Source: Selaginella moellendorffii (lineage: Eukaryota > Streptophyta > Lycopodiopsida > Selaginellales > Selaginellaceae). From it: a DNA stretch of 64,000 nucleotides. Under the pieces are notes generated by a model. It did no database searches. It was not told the origin of the DNA and was given only the letters and a program-made list of their open reading frames with translations. Shown one piece after another: positions 21,420 through 32,292 of this stretch (positions are counted from its first letter, which is position 1; each line of letters starts with the position of its first letter). The translations under genes and the position numbers were made by a program. Location: positions 1,561,508-1,625,507 of the forward strand of contig NW_003314303.1 in the NCBI RefSeq assembly GCF_000143415.4, in the 5' to 3' direction.

Positions 21420-22719
21420 ATGGCCGCTGCTCTCGGGGGTTCCCTAACCCTAGCACCGCGAGTGGCGAGCTCACCGCCTGGGAATCTCGCGCCGGCGAAT
21501 CTAGTGGGGAAAGCTGGCGCTGGCGCTGGCAGTAGAATCGAGGCGAGGGTTTCCAAGGTAGCTCTGGCTATGGCGGCGGGCTCGCCCGTGGAAGAGGCAG
21601 TGCACGCTTCGGTATCAGGGGTAAGATTCTATCGCATTTCTTTTCGCAATTTATCCTCGACACGATGTCGACATTAGCGTGTAGTACAAAGTAGCTCGTA
21701 GTAGTACCACTACGACTGTGTCGTGATTTCTCATTGTACTACTCTTTGCATGGCCTTCCTAAATCATCCATTTCTCACTCGCCCCGCGATTGTCACAGGC
21801 CACAGGAGGAGAAACTTTGCCGGAGCTCCTGGTGAGAGAGGTTTTTGATCGATCAGGGGATGGAAATTGGTTGATCTTTGCTTAGACAGAGTATATGGTG
21901 GACATGAAATGCGAGGGCTGTGTCAAGTCGGTTCGCGGCAAGCTGGAGCCTCTGGAAGGTCGTCTGGAATTCTCTCTTTTTTTCTCTAAAGTGGCTCGTT
22001 TTCTTCGCAGTACAGGCGTGAAAGCTGTGACCGTGGATCTGTCTAATCAGGTTGTCCGTGTTCTCGGCACGGCTCCAGTGAAAGCCATCTCCGCGGCACT
22101 CGAAGAAACCGGCCGCAGTGCCAGGCTCATCGGACAAGGAAGCTTGGAAGGTGAAGTTTGCTTTCGAGCTGTTGTTAGTGGATTTCCTCGTGAGATTTTT
22201 TCTTTCTTTGTGTAGATTTTGGAGTCTCTGCTGCGGTCGTAGAGTTCAAGGGCCCCGAGATCCATGGCGTGGTTCGTTTCGCTCAAGTCTCCATGGAGCT
22301 TGCTCGCATCGAAGCTACTTTTACCGGCTTGACTCCCGGCGCTCACGGCTGGTCGATCAACACATATGGTGATCTCACCAGAGGCGCTGCGAGCACCGGA
22401 GCCATTTTCAATCCTCAGCAGCAAGACACCGAGGTACACAAAAACATATTTTTTTCGTCTCGACTCATTTGGAAACTTGTCCCAGCCTCTTGGAGATCTT
22501 GGAGCTCTTGTAGCTGACGAAACCGGGCGGGCGGACTTCGCAGGAACAAAGACCGGCTTGCGAGTCACGGACTTGATCGGCCGAGCTCTCGCCATCTACG
22601 CCACCGCTGACAAATCCGTCCACGGCATCGCCGCCGCCGTAATTGCTCGAAGCGCTGGAGTCGGGGAGAACTACAAGAAGCTGTGCTCTTGCGATGGAAC
22701 CATCATCTGGGAATCGTGA
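21420..22719 (+). CDS. CCS: Copper chaperone for superoxide dismutase, plastid-type leader
   Basis: Delivers copper to, and helps oxidise, Cu/Zn-SOD. The six-exon model from ATG 21420 has a leader of about 60 residues rich in Ala/Ser/Pro with few acids, like a transit peptide. Domain I is heavy-metal-associated with MKCEGC (MxCxxC). Domain II is SOD-like (VVEFKGPEIHGVVRF, GWSINTYGDLTRG, GLRVTDLIGRALAIY, VHGIAAAVIARSAGV). The C-terminal KKLCSCDG has the CxC pair used in domain III. The acceptor of intron 3 is the second of two AGs (CAGTACAG), which alone keeps frame (EGVKAVTVD). The protein stops directly after IIWES. Degenerate copies of this 3' end follow in tandem. Confidence 0.93.
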
Positions 22720-22925
22720 AGTTCTTGCAAACAAAAAAATTCTTGTAGCTATGATCGACTAGTACAGGAACCTGTGCTCTTGCGATGGAACTATCATTTG
22801 AATCGTGAAAGAAGAAAAATTCTCGTAGCTATGATCTTGCGATAGAACTATCATCTGGGAATCGTGAAGTTCTTGCTAAGTGAATCGAAAAAATTGGAGA
22901 TAGTGTTACTTTAGCTATGATCGAG
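22681..22925 (+). repeat. Tandem degenerate copies of the CCS 3' end
   Basis: The segment CTCTTGCGATGGAACCATC...AATCGTGAA...GTAGCTATGATC (starting 22681) recurs imperfectly from 22772 and again from 22837. Spacings are about 91 and 65 bp. The first copy includes the last codons of CCS; the others lie beyond the stop. Confidence 0.8.
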
Positions 22926-23277
22926 TGGTACCTTGGCTATAGTAATTTGGATTCCGTGCTTCCGGGGGACAAGATCTTAACTAACCCAGTACGACACCTT
23001 CTTGCCTTCACGGCTGTACGGGCGCGCGCGCGAGGAGATGACGGCATATTCTCCGGCGACAGTTTATTCCGTGGCGAGTGTAGAATATGCCGTCTATTTG
23101 GACATGACAGCTACCTTGTTCTTCACTCTTTTTTTCTTCCCCTTCTTCGATCGTCGGCGCGGCACCGCATTCGCTGCTAGATCTCACGGGAAGAATCCGA
23201 GCTCCGCGAATCCCCCACGCATCTCTCGAATTCTTGGAAGGATTTTGGCGGAGCGATGCGCGTGTAGGGGGAGGGCA

Positions 23278-23720
23278 ATGCGGTGGAGCGCGATCCAGCT
23301 GGTGATGGCGCTCGCGCTGCTGTCCACGCGCTGCGATGCGCTCGTCCAGGTATGGGGATTCTGGCTAGCGATCGAGCGCCATGCAGCGGCTAAATCTCTG
23401 GAAAGTTCCATTTCTTGGTTCTTTCTTTCGGTCTTTCTCTGGCAGGATGAGAGGATCTCGGTGGGATTGATCAGGAGGCCGGTGGCGTGCGTGTGCGCCG
23501 ATTCCTCGCGCGCGCCGGTGTGTGGAATCGATGGCCACACCTACACCAGCGCTTGCGTGGTACGTTTTTGGTACCCTCTCGCGATCGGATCGAGCGATTT
23601 CCAGCAAGAAACTAACGCGCGATTTTCATACAGGCAGCGTGCCGGGGCGTGGAGGTGAGATCGCGCGGCTCTTGCATTGGAATTCTTGGGAGAAAGAGGC
23701 CGAGGAGTTCTCACTCGTGA
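23278..23720 (+). CDS. Secreted Kazal-type protease inhibitor-like protein
   Basis: Three exons, about 100 residues. ATG 23278 starts a signal peptide (MRWSAIQLVMALALLSTRCDA). After the first intron come RISVGLIRRPVACVCADSS and PVCGIDGHTYTSAC, the Kazal core (C.C......PVCG.DG.TY...C). The last exon supplies AACRGV and GSC, completing six cysteines, and ends RKRPRSSHS. Introns are GT-AG (about 106 and 72 bp). Kazal proteins block serine proteases in the apoplast or vacuole; the target is unknown. The reactive-site loop would lie around CADSSRAP. The basic Arg/Lys tail is unusual. Confidence 0.85.
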
Positions 23721-24128
23721 GTTAAGAGAGAAGAAAAATTCCTTTCTTTCTCTCTCTTGCGTAGGGTCGAATCTCGTGAGTTAAGAGAGGAGAAGAAAAA
23801 ATTCTCTTTCTTTCTTTCCTCTCTCTCTCTCTCTCTTGCGTAGAGTCGCATCTCGCGACCATTTTGAGGGTTCCACGCTTTCTCCTGTCGCTTTGGAAAA
23901 GCGCGGAAGAGAAAGGAAAACTTTGTTCCTTGCGATCTCGATAATCAAGCATCTTTCTTCCACCAAAAGCCAAGACAAAAGAATCTATGAACCCTAATAT
24001 ATACCCCGCCACCTTTTCTTTCCTTGCCTCCATAGCCTCTTTGCAAACATCTATTGCGCAAATCGAATTAAGTTCTAAAAAGAAAAGCAACAAACAAGCT
24101 CAAAGCTTAGAATCTATCTGATCAAAGC
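23721..24128. other. Intergenic, pyrimidine-rich
   Basis: Contains a CTTT/CT tract (about 23803-23838) and a duplicated TCTCGTGAGTTAAGAGAG motif (23711 and 23773). It is the convergent 3' region between the Kazal gene and the unknown gene. No coding unit. Confidence 0.5.
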
Positions 24129-24896
24129 CTACTCAACTTGGGCAGTAGAGCCGATGCCGAGTTCGGACTGAAAATTGAACGCCTCGCGAACCTCTTCAAG
24201 AGTCTTAAATGCATCCAGGTTCAAGTCGTCGTCGTGCCCCACATACGGAGTTCCCTCCAGGTCCTGTTTAACCACAGGGAAGAAAGGCGCCAGCTTGTTG
24301 AGGAGAGCAGCCATCCTGCTAATCAGCCCACTGTCCATCACGTTCACAAACCGCTGGTGATCTCGGCAACACTCCACCAAGGGACCAAGCCCAGCCGCGG
24401 CAAGGAGGCTGATCACCTCCTCGTTGCTGCAACAGAGCTCCAAATCCACGTCACCGTGGCTGTCCGATGGAGAGCGAGGGAAAGACATAGGCAGCAACTT
24501 GAGGACTAGCTTCGTCTGTGATGAGATCGGGATGGAGCGTGAGTCTGGAGAGCACACTCGAAGAATGGTGCTCAGCACCAACGCCTTGGGGGGCCTCACA
24601 GGGCTGAGTTTCTCCTCCTCGCTTGCTTCCCACTCAGCCTGCTGAACCATCTTGTGGGCAGCGATGAACATGAAGCGCAAGTAGCATGACCAGTAGTCGC
24701 TGCTCCCCATGCTGACATAGTCATAACAATCTTCTTCTTCCTCCTCCTCTGAAACCTCAACTTCCTCCTGCTGCTGCTCTTCGCCCTTCAAAACCTTTGC
24801 TTCCCCCTCTTTCTTCTTCTTGAAGAGTGCTTTTCGGCGAGCTTGTAAATGCTCCTTCGCCCAGTCGGGAGCCCTGAAAACGATCCCGCGAGTCAT
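24129..24896 (-). CDS. Unknown protein, acidic/basic, 255 residues
   Basis: A single exon from ATG 24896. The N-terminus (TRGIVFRAPDWAKEHLQARRKALFKKKK) is basic, followed by a Gln/Glu run and a Tyr/Asp patch (EDCYDYVSMGSS). A helical C-terminal half has Leu-rich segments (EEVISLLAAAGLGPLVECC, LISRMAALLNKL) and ends SELGIGSTAQVE. The helical part suggests an armadillo-like fold but no repeat is clear. Absence of stops over 255 codons and plausible protein composition support it. No family assigned. Confidence 0.6.
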   Translation of the reverse strand: MTRGIVFRAPDWAKEHLQARRKALFKKKKEGEAKVLKGEEQQQEEVEVSEEEEEEDCYDYVSMGSSDYWSCYLRFMFIAAHKMVQQAEWEASEEEKLSPVRPPKALVLSTILRVCSPDSRSIPISSQTKLVLKLLPMSFPRSPSDSHGDVDLELCCSNEEVISLLAAAGLGPLVECCRDHQRFVNVMDSGLISRMAALLNKLAPFFPVVKQDLEGTPYVGHDDDLNLDAFKTLEEVREAFNFQSELGIGSTAQVE

Positions 24897-25266
24897 ACTA
24901 CTCTATACTATTCGTAATGCGCTTTACATATAGAAGAGAAACGCCAAGAATAGATAGCTTCAAGCTCAATAATCAAGCTTAATTAAATTAAAATAATCTG
25001 GTATATCCATAGTTTGTCTTAAGCTGAAATTAATTAAGTATATTCTTGGTATATATTTTATAATGTGTATGTATACTTGTCCACTACCTGTATACTTGTA
25101 TGTTTATGTATACAACGTTGTCCTGATGATGAGAATGCGTCATTATTTCAATAGATCAAAAGGATATCTTCTAAGTTTGTCACCACAAAGCAGTCCTATA
25201 ATCTTGTCATTAACTAGGTACACTCCTTTTATAAAGAATCGACGTATTTTCCCACCATCTTAGCTC
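24897..25266. other. Intergenic, AT-rich
   Basis: Holds the upstream region of the unknown gene and the 3' flank of the UFD1-like gene; nothing specific recognised. Confidence 0.5.
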
Positions 25267-27338
25267 TCAGTGAACCATGTCGATGTGAGAACTCAAATCC
25301 CGCTCGCTGTGCACGGCCATCCCACAAATCGGGCACAAAACCGAGAGAGACTGCCGGAAACTGGAGGGGATCGATGGCGGCGGCGGCGAGCTCTTTGCTG
25401 GAATGCTGCTCGGACCAAAGTGGTCGCTCTCAAAATGCCGGTTGATCGCGGTCACCCCGTCGAAGATCTTGTCGCAAATCGGACACTTCTCACTGGTGGA
25501 TTCTTCTTCTTCTTCTTCTTCTTCTCTTGGGCCGCTGCTAAGACTTCCAGCACCACCGTGGACTGCTGCTCGATGCAAATTCATGGCCTTCAGCATCACG
25601 GCCCGGTGGCAAACGTCACACTCGTCCGTCCGCGAGCCACAGCTGCTCTCGTGCTGGCTCAACCCGTTTAGCCTGTCTCGCAAATCCTTGGCATCGCCCC
25701 CGGCTTGTACCACGTCCCCGCAAAATCTACACGTAATCTTTCGCAGTGGACAATCGGTAGCCTTGTGTTTCACCTGAGATTGGAAGAAGATTCTCAAAGT
25801 GAGCAAAAGAGAAACAGAAAAGTTCTCGTGCTTACCATGGCCTGCATTTCCAAGACGACTCCACAGTCGCAGCTGTGAGCGACATGGAACACCTCTAAGT
25901 GTTTCTGGAGCTCCTCCTGCCGGAAAGCTTCACCGCAACCCGGGCAATGGACGTGCTGGCCCGCCTCCTCCCGCCGAAGAACGATCCCACAGCCCGGATA
26001 GCCGCACGGGACGTTGTGACGGATGCAGTAGGCCTCGTGTAGCGGAAGCGTACGCGATGGTATCATCTGCTTGCAATTGCCACAAGTCTCGTAGCCATCC
26101 TGGACCATCTTCGCCTCAGCACCTCCAACTCTGTGACCTGCCGCTGGCTTTTCTCTGGATTCCCTCCCCTCCACAGCCAGCGTGAAGCTGGACACGCCTC
26201 TAAATCCAAACACCGCGATGCTGTAAACTCCTGGAAGCACCGACGCGCCTGCTAGACTGATAACTTTCGTCCCCGTGTCGTGTGACGACCACTGATGCTC
26301 ATCTCGCGAGGGAAAAATCACCGGATGAGCAGCAACATAGACGTCGGCATCGCCACCACCGCCACCAACTTGCAGCCGGATCAAGAGCTCCAACTCGTCT
26401 TTGCTCGCAGCATCCGCCAGCTTTTGATCGACGCTGAACTTGTAGTACCTGTACTGGCCTTCTTCCACTACACCACTCTCGGCTTTGCCTATGAGAAGTG
26501 GCACAATCTTCCCAGGAAAGCTCTCCTTTAGCGGCGCATCCACGTCCACTTCCATGTCCGTCTCGAGCACCGACACTGCCGAGGCCGGCTTGAGCTCCAG
26601 CACCAGGAGCCTGTGATCCACGCCCCCAAAGCTGACGCTCAGGACGTCTCCACACGATAGAGCTGCGTGATGGCGGAGCTTCGTCTCCAGCACGGCCTTG
26701 TGATTGGGGACGTCGCCAAAGTCGGGGCTCTCCGGCTGGAGCTTGGCATATCTTCCTTTGGGAAGCCTTACGTAGCGAACTCTCACACTGCTTTGCTCGT
26801 CACCCTCGAGCAAACCCGCGTTGCTCCAGACGTGCCAAGGCAGCCCCACGAATCCCTCCTCCGCGGTGAATTCCAAAACCCCGCCGTGCGTCGTCGCGAT
26901 CTGGCTGGAACTCGCATTGTTCGAAATCTCGAAGAACATCGGGCCCTTGTCGATGGCATTCTGGGACGCCAGTACCTCAAAATCCGCGGCAGGCAGCGTG
27001 ATCTTGTCGCCATCGCCAGGAATCTTGAAAGCTCGAAGAACCCTGCTGTATCGAACCCCATCCCCCAATTCTCGATCCTCCTCGTCTTGCCGCTGGGCCT
27101 AGTACCAGGCATCGATCGCAATGAGAAATCCGAAGAGATCAAGAAGAGGACTTACCGCAAGCGCAGCTTCCGCCGCTTCGATCCGGGCCCGGCGCCGAGC
27201 TTCCTCGATCGCCTCGTGCTGCCTAGCCGCCGCCTCGCGAGCTCTCCGCTCCCTCTCCAGCCGCGCCCTAGCCCTCTCTTTCTTCTCCGCTTGCTCCCTC
27301 TCCCATTTGGCCTTGGCGGCCTTGAGCTCGAAATCCAT
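25267..27338 (-). CDS. UFD1-domain zinc-finger protein (At4g15420 type)
   Basis: Three exons, about 650 residues, start ATG 27338. The N-terminus is a highly charged coiled coil (KAKWEREQAEKKERARARLE). A UFD1-like double-psi domain follows (ITLPAADFEVLASQ, PMFFEI, VGLPWHVWSN, VRVRYVRLPKGRYAKLQP). A middle beta-rich region comes next, then several C-rich fingers of TRAF/C2H2 type (CGNCKQMIP, CPGCGEAFRQEELQKHLEVFH, CDVCHRAV, CPICDKIF, CPICGMAV). A Glu run interrupts the finger region. The C-terminus is HIDMVH. UFD1 family proteins work with Cdc48/p97 on ubiquitinated substrates; plant proteins of this layout are little characterised. Introns are about 57 bp and GT-AG. Confidence 0.9.
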
Positions 27339-29148
27339 TGGTGCCTCCCTTGCACCCCAATGAACCCTAAAAGAGCCGTGCCAACGCTGACACGCCCCAG
27401 CAAAAAGACGTCGACGAAAAACTACCCGAAACTACTAGAAGTATCGATCAAGACCATGAAACAATAGTTATTCAAATTAATATTCAAGTACATACCTGTT
27501 AAACAGTCAGGTTGAGAAAACTAAACTCGCGTTAAGAAAGCAAGAAGCAAGGAAGAAAACTCAAGAGCTTACATTTTAGATTGTTATACACGGTCTCGGC
27601 CAGGCGTCCAAAGGTTATGCAAGGAGTGATTCCAGTTACACAACCTGCTCCATGACCCCACTCCAATCTGTAAGGCCAATAGAAAACAAACACTTAGACC
27701 ACCAGTCTCTAAAGAGCTACATGCTGTGGCTAAAGCACTCTCAAGCATCTCTACAAAGAGGAGAAAGAACTAACTTACAGCTTCCCCGCCATGTTGGTCG
27801 CTCCTCTCCCGCTTCTCCACAAACCCTGGAGCTCTTGGGTCTCCATCTCTGGTGCTGGGTGGCCACTGACCACCACGAACATCCCCATGCCACAAAGATC
27901 CCACAAAGATCCCTGTTGCTGCCTCTCTTTTTATGATCACCTCTTCTTGTTGAGGAAGAAAAACTTGCTTGAAGAAACTCCCAGTGATCATCAAGCTCCT
28001 CGCTTGCATTCCCAAACCCTGGACACATCCTCCTCCCCAAGCTATGTTTTGAGCACATAGCTTCCTCCTCCACCTCCAATGTCATTGCCAGCCTGCTGCT
28101 CACAATCCCCTCTCCTTGTTGCTGCTGGTCAGTAGCCGGCTCTGCTTCTCCACAAACCCGGGAGCTCATGGGCGGGATGCACAAGCAGACAGGTGTCACT
28201 CACACCACTGGCCGGCCCAAACCTTGCAAAAATATTTCAGTAGGAAGAAATTGATATTTACCAGGTTATTCTGCAATCAACGGTTGCAATTGGCTACATT
28301 TAGTGGCTTAAAAAGTTTGGCATGGTTTTTGGTCAAGACCTTGAGTGCCATGATGTGGCATTTGTAATTCTGAGGTAGAGATTAGTCATCACTCTTTGAT
28401 AATATGGAATTCACATGCTAACATGGAAAAACTATAAAAGTTTAATAATAGACTCTAAATTAACACCCATAATGCCCCAGGACATAATTGAGAGCTCTAA
28501 TGCAATAATAACATCAGTATAATGGGTAGTGAACATCATCTATAGCATAGAGTTTTATAGCCAACACTTTTTTGGCATGACATTTATTTTAGGTGGGCTT
28601 TTAGTCACCAAGTTGATAGATTAATCATCTTATTGCAATTTTTGCCAAACTTAAAAATGAAGAGGATGCTGATATGGCAATAAAGTGATGTGGATTGAAA
28701 TTTTATATGTGAATAAATCTAATATATACATGCCTTGAAAAAATGTTATGCTGAAAAAATTATTTTTTAAGTCACACATATATGTTACAACAATTTGAAT
28801 ATACATATGTTTTAATATCATAAATTTTGCATGGTAATACATTTTTTTGTCAGGCCACCCATTTCCCTTTGGAATACATCCCTCCAAAACCTGCAATCAG
28901 AAATTTTAACTATTATTGTTTACTATAAGAACGTGATTTTATATTAATAAAAATAAACCAATGATATTCCATAATTTAAAATTTTCTTCTAGTAATAATC
29001 TAAGTCATGATTTATTTAGCTTGACTGAATTTGATATTATTTTATCACTTGAAGCCTTAGTTAATAATGAATATTACCCTTAATATAAAGTTCCTTAGTT
29101 AATAAGAAATATTAGGAATAATAAAAAATATACTAGAATCTTCTTAGC
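27339..29148. other. Long intergenic region
   Basis: No gene recognised. CTTCTCCACAAACCCTGGAGCTC at about 27811 recurs as CTTCTCCACAAACCCGGGAGCTC at about 28147, and CACAAAGATCC is doubled at 27893. From about 28380 the DNA is AT-rich. A 152-codon minus frame at 27741-28199 lacks protein-like features. Confidence 0.5.
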
Positions 29149-29153
29149 TAAAT

Positions 29154-29315
29154 TGTAGCGCACTCTATCTCTCTTCCCTTAAGGCAACTGGAAAAGGGGC
29201 AATTGCTTGATAAAAAAGCCCTTAGTGGCTATTTTATCCCCATTTATCCCTCAAAATTCCAAGAATCCACGGTGAAAGTATATCTAAATTTCATCCCATG
29301 ATCACATGTGCTATA
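29154..29315 (-). repeat. TRIM LTR, extra outer copy
   Basis: 162 bp, starting TGTAGCGCACTCTATC on the plus strand and ending GTGCTATA. It adjoins TSD TAAAT and is separated by 9 bp (29316-29324) from the next LTR. Confidence 0.8.
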
Positions 29316-29324
29316 CTTACCCTC

Positions 29325-29486
29325 TATAACGCACTTTATCTCTTTCCCCTTAAGCCAATTGGAAAAGGGGCAATTGTTTGATGAGAGAGCCCTTAGTGGC
29401 TATTTTATCCCCATTTATCCCCTAAAGTTCCAAAGCTTCACAGTGACAGTATATCCAAATCTCATCCCATGATCACATACACTACA
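29325..29486 (-). repeat. TRIM 3' LTR
   Basis: 162 bp, with the polypurine tract immediately adjacent at 29487-29496. The plus-strand 5' end is TATAAC where TGTAAC is expected, so one terminal base has mutated. Confidence 0.8.
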
Positions 29487-29811
29487 CCCCCCTTTCAGAG
29501 ATGTCAATGTTCTTATAGACTATTAACTAACAACCCCTACTGAGCCAAAGGGAACTAACACCTTCATTTCTGCACAAAATCTACCAATTTTTCCATTGTG
29601 TAGATTAACTATTCCATGTGAGGCAATTAATCATCTATCTGTACTGCAGTCCCACGGTAGATTCCTTCATCCATGGATACTCCACACAAGAGGAAGGACA
29701 TACGTATAGATGCTTAATATGTATAATTTTAAATTTAGGGGTAGAAATATACCTTGCTCAAGGGTATATTATATTTTTAAGTAGCTATTAATCAATGGGA
29801 ATCGAACTTAT

Positions 29812-30398
29812 TGTAAGCGACTAAATTTTCCATTCTACTTTAGTCACTTAACCACACCTCCGACCACTTGGAGGAGTCTCATTCACAACCTCCATAAGTC
29901 CAATCCAGGACTTGGGACTTGCTAGCCCCAAGAATGGCATCCATGCCACTCAACCCTTGCACCTAGTCCAAGTGCTCCACGTGTCCGATCCCATGACCGA
30001 CACTCAAAGGTACCACCAATATAATAGCCTGTTACGCTAAGGCCATGCTTAATCACCTTTGCCACACTGGTAGTCCAATACCACTTGCATCACAATCTTG
30101 GCTCTCCAAGACTAGGCAAACCATTCGTGAGTGGTCATCTCAGATCCACTCCTTAGCATCCTTAAGATGCCCACCGATAAGGGGAACAGCCTTCCCCAAT
30201 ATCCCTCTGTCAGTCCCCACTAAGTCCCTTTCTGCCCCTGGCTGTGTTTGCCAACACTGCCACTGGATTGAGGCCCACCGGCCCAACCACTAAGTCCCAC
30301 GGTCCTCTGGGACTTCCTCTCCCCACGACTATGTCCTTGGTCACTACCCTAGAGGACTGCTCCTCTTCCTTTCCACAGTCTGGGCCTTTGGGACAACA
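29812..30398 (-). repeat. Partial LTR copy at outer end of the LARD-like element
   Basis: 587 bp matching the first 587 bp of LTR 30399-32292 with about three dozen differences by eye, almost all transitions. It joins that LTR at GGGACAACA|TGTAAGCG. Confidence 0.85.
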
Positions 30399-32292
30399 TG
30401 TAAGCGACTAAATTTTCCATTCTACTTTAGTCACTTAACCACACCTTTGACCACTTGGAGGAGTCTCATTCACAACCTCCATAAGTCCAATCCAGGACTT
30501 GGGACTTGCTAGCCCCGAGAATGGCATCCATGCCACTCAACATTTGCACTTGGTCCAAGTGCTCCATGTGTCCGATCCCATGACCGACACTCAAAGGTAC
30601 CACCGACATAGCAACCCGTTACGCTAAGGCCATGCCCAATCACCTTTGCCACACTGGTAGTCCAATACCACTTGCATCACAGTCTTGGCTCCCCAAGACT
30701 AGGCAAACCATCCGTGAGTGGTCATCTCAAATCCACTCCTTAGCATCCTTAGGATGCCCACCGACAAGGGGAATAGCCTTCCCCAATATCCCTCTGTCAG
30801 TCCCCACTAAGTCCCTTTCTGCCCCTGGTCGTGTTTGCCAACACTGCCACTGGATCGAGACCCACAGGCCCGACCACTAAGTCCCACAATCCTCTGGGAC
30901 TTCCTCACCACACGACTGTGTCCTTGGTCACTACCCCAGAGGACTGCTCCTCTTCCTTTCCACAGTCTGGGCCTTTGGGACGACATTTCGGAACACCGTG
31001 GCCTTACGCGAGCCACCTGGGTACTCTCCCCACCTATCGCCTTTAGGTGCTCTAGCCATGGGCTTAGAGCGAGGTTCCGTTGAGCCACGCCTGGTATCCA
31101 AGTAGGTAGTGCCACCCACACTTGGACTGGGAGCATCGGCCAGTCGATCTCCCGGGGGAACTAGAGCCGGCTCTTGAACACTTCACCAAGCTACCCCGCT
31201 TGTCGGTCCGTGTTCACCCTAGTCTTGGACTTCCCAGTGGGCAGCTCATCACCCAACACTGGGTCCGGCCTTCCTGGGCCAAACTGGCCTTTCCTGGCCA
31301 AACTGGCTCCACTGCAGTCCTCCCCCTACTATACTTTTGGAGCTCACCAAACCCCCCAGGGTCTGGGAGACGAACGCTTTGGGCTTTCACCCTCTCAGGC
31401 TCCGGACTCGGACTCGGACTCGGACTCGGACTCGGACTCGGACTCGGATTCGGACTCGGACTCGGGCTCGGGCTTGGTCTCGGCCTCGGCCTCGGTCTCG
31501 GTCTCGGTCCCGATCTCGGTCTTGGTCTCGGTCTCAGTCCCGGTCTCGGTCCCGGTCTCAGTCTCGGTCTCGACTTCGGACTCCATCTCGGACTCCATCT
31601 CGGGTCCATCTCAGGTCCATCTCGGACTCCATCTCGGACTCCATCTCGGGTCCATCTCGGACTCCATCTCGGACTCCATTTCGGGTCCATCTCGGGTCCA
31701 CCTCGGACTCCATCTCGGACTCCATCTCGGACTCCATCTCGGGTCCATCTCGGACTCCACTTCGGACTCCAACTTGGGTCCATCTCGGGTCCACCTCGGA
31801 CTCCACTTCGGACTCCAACTCGGGTCCATCTCGGGTCCACCTCGGACTCCACTTCGGACGCCATCTCGGACTCCATCTCGGGTCCATCTCGGACTCTACT
31901 TCGGACTCCAACTCGGGTCCATCTCGGACTCCACTTTGGACTCCAACTCGGGTCCATCTCGGACTCCACTTCGGACTCCAACTCGGGTCCATCTCGGACT
32001 CCACTTTGGACTCCAACTCGGGTCCATCTCGGACTCCACTTCGGACTCCAACTCGAGTCCATCTCGGACTCCACTTTGGACTCCAACTCGGGTCCCTTTT
32101 TGGAGCCTCGCCTTTTGCTCGCTTCGTGCTCGTTCCTCGAGCACTTCATTGGGAGTTCCACTCCCGCTCTTGACTTTTCAAGTCGGAGCTTTTGGTCCAA
32201 ACGTGTTACGCTCGTTTGGCTCTCGCTTCAGCCACTACCACGTGGCACCCTTTCCGGCTCCACTTTGGGGCCTAGGGATTTTGTGTCTCACA
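30399..32292 (-). repeat. LARD-like LTR (3' in element orientation)
   Basis: Starts TGTAAGCGACTAAATTTTCC and ends TTTTGTGTCTCACA on the plus strand. It contains a GGACTC hexamer array (31403-31475) and a GGACTCCA/TCTCGGGTCCA minisatellite (about 31570-32095). Long open frames across these (SDSDSD, LGLGLG, RTRTRT) are products of the stop-free repeat, not genes. Confidence 0.9.

Noticed and set aside
27741..28199. 152-codon minus-strand frame
   Set aside because: Low resemblance to any protein, local duplicated words, and no supporting splice structure.
29154..29486. CRISPR-like or satellite array from the doubled 162-bp unit
   Set aside because: LTR termini, primer site, polypurine tract and target duplication explain the units; only two are adjacent.
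30394..30398. CAACA as target duplication of an element starting at 30399
   Set aside because: The right flank after 38273 is CTTAT, which matches 29807-29811 instead, so the outer boundary is at 29812.
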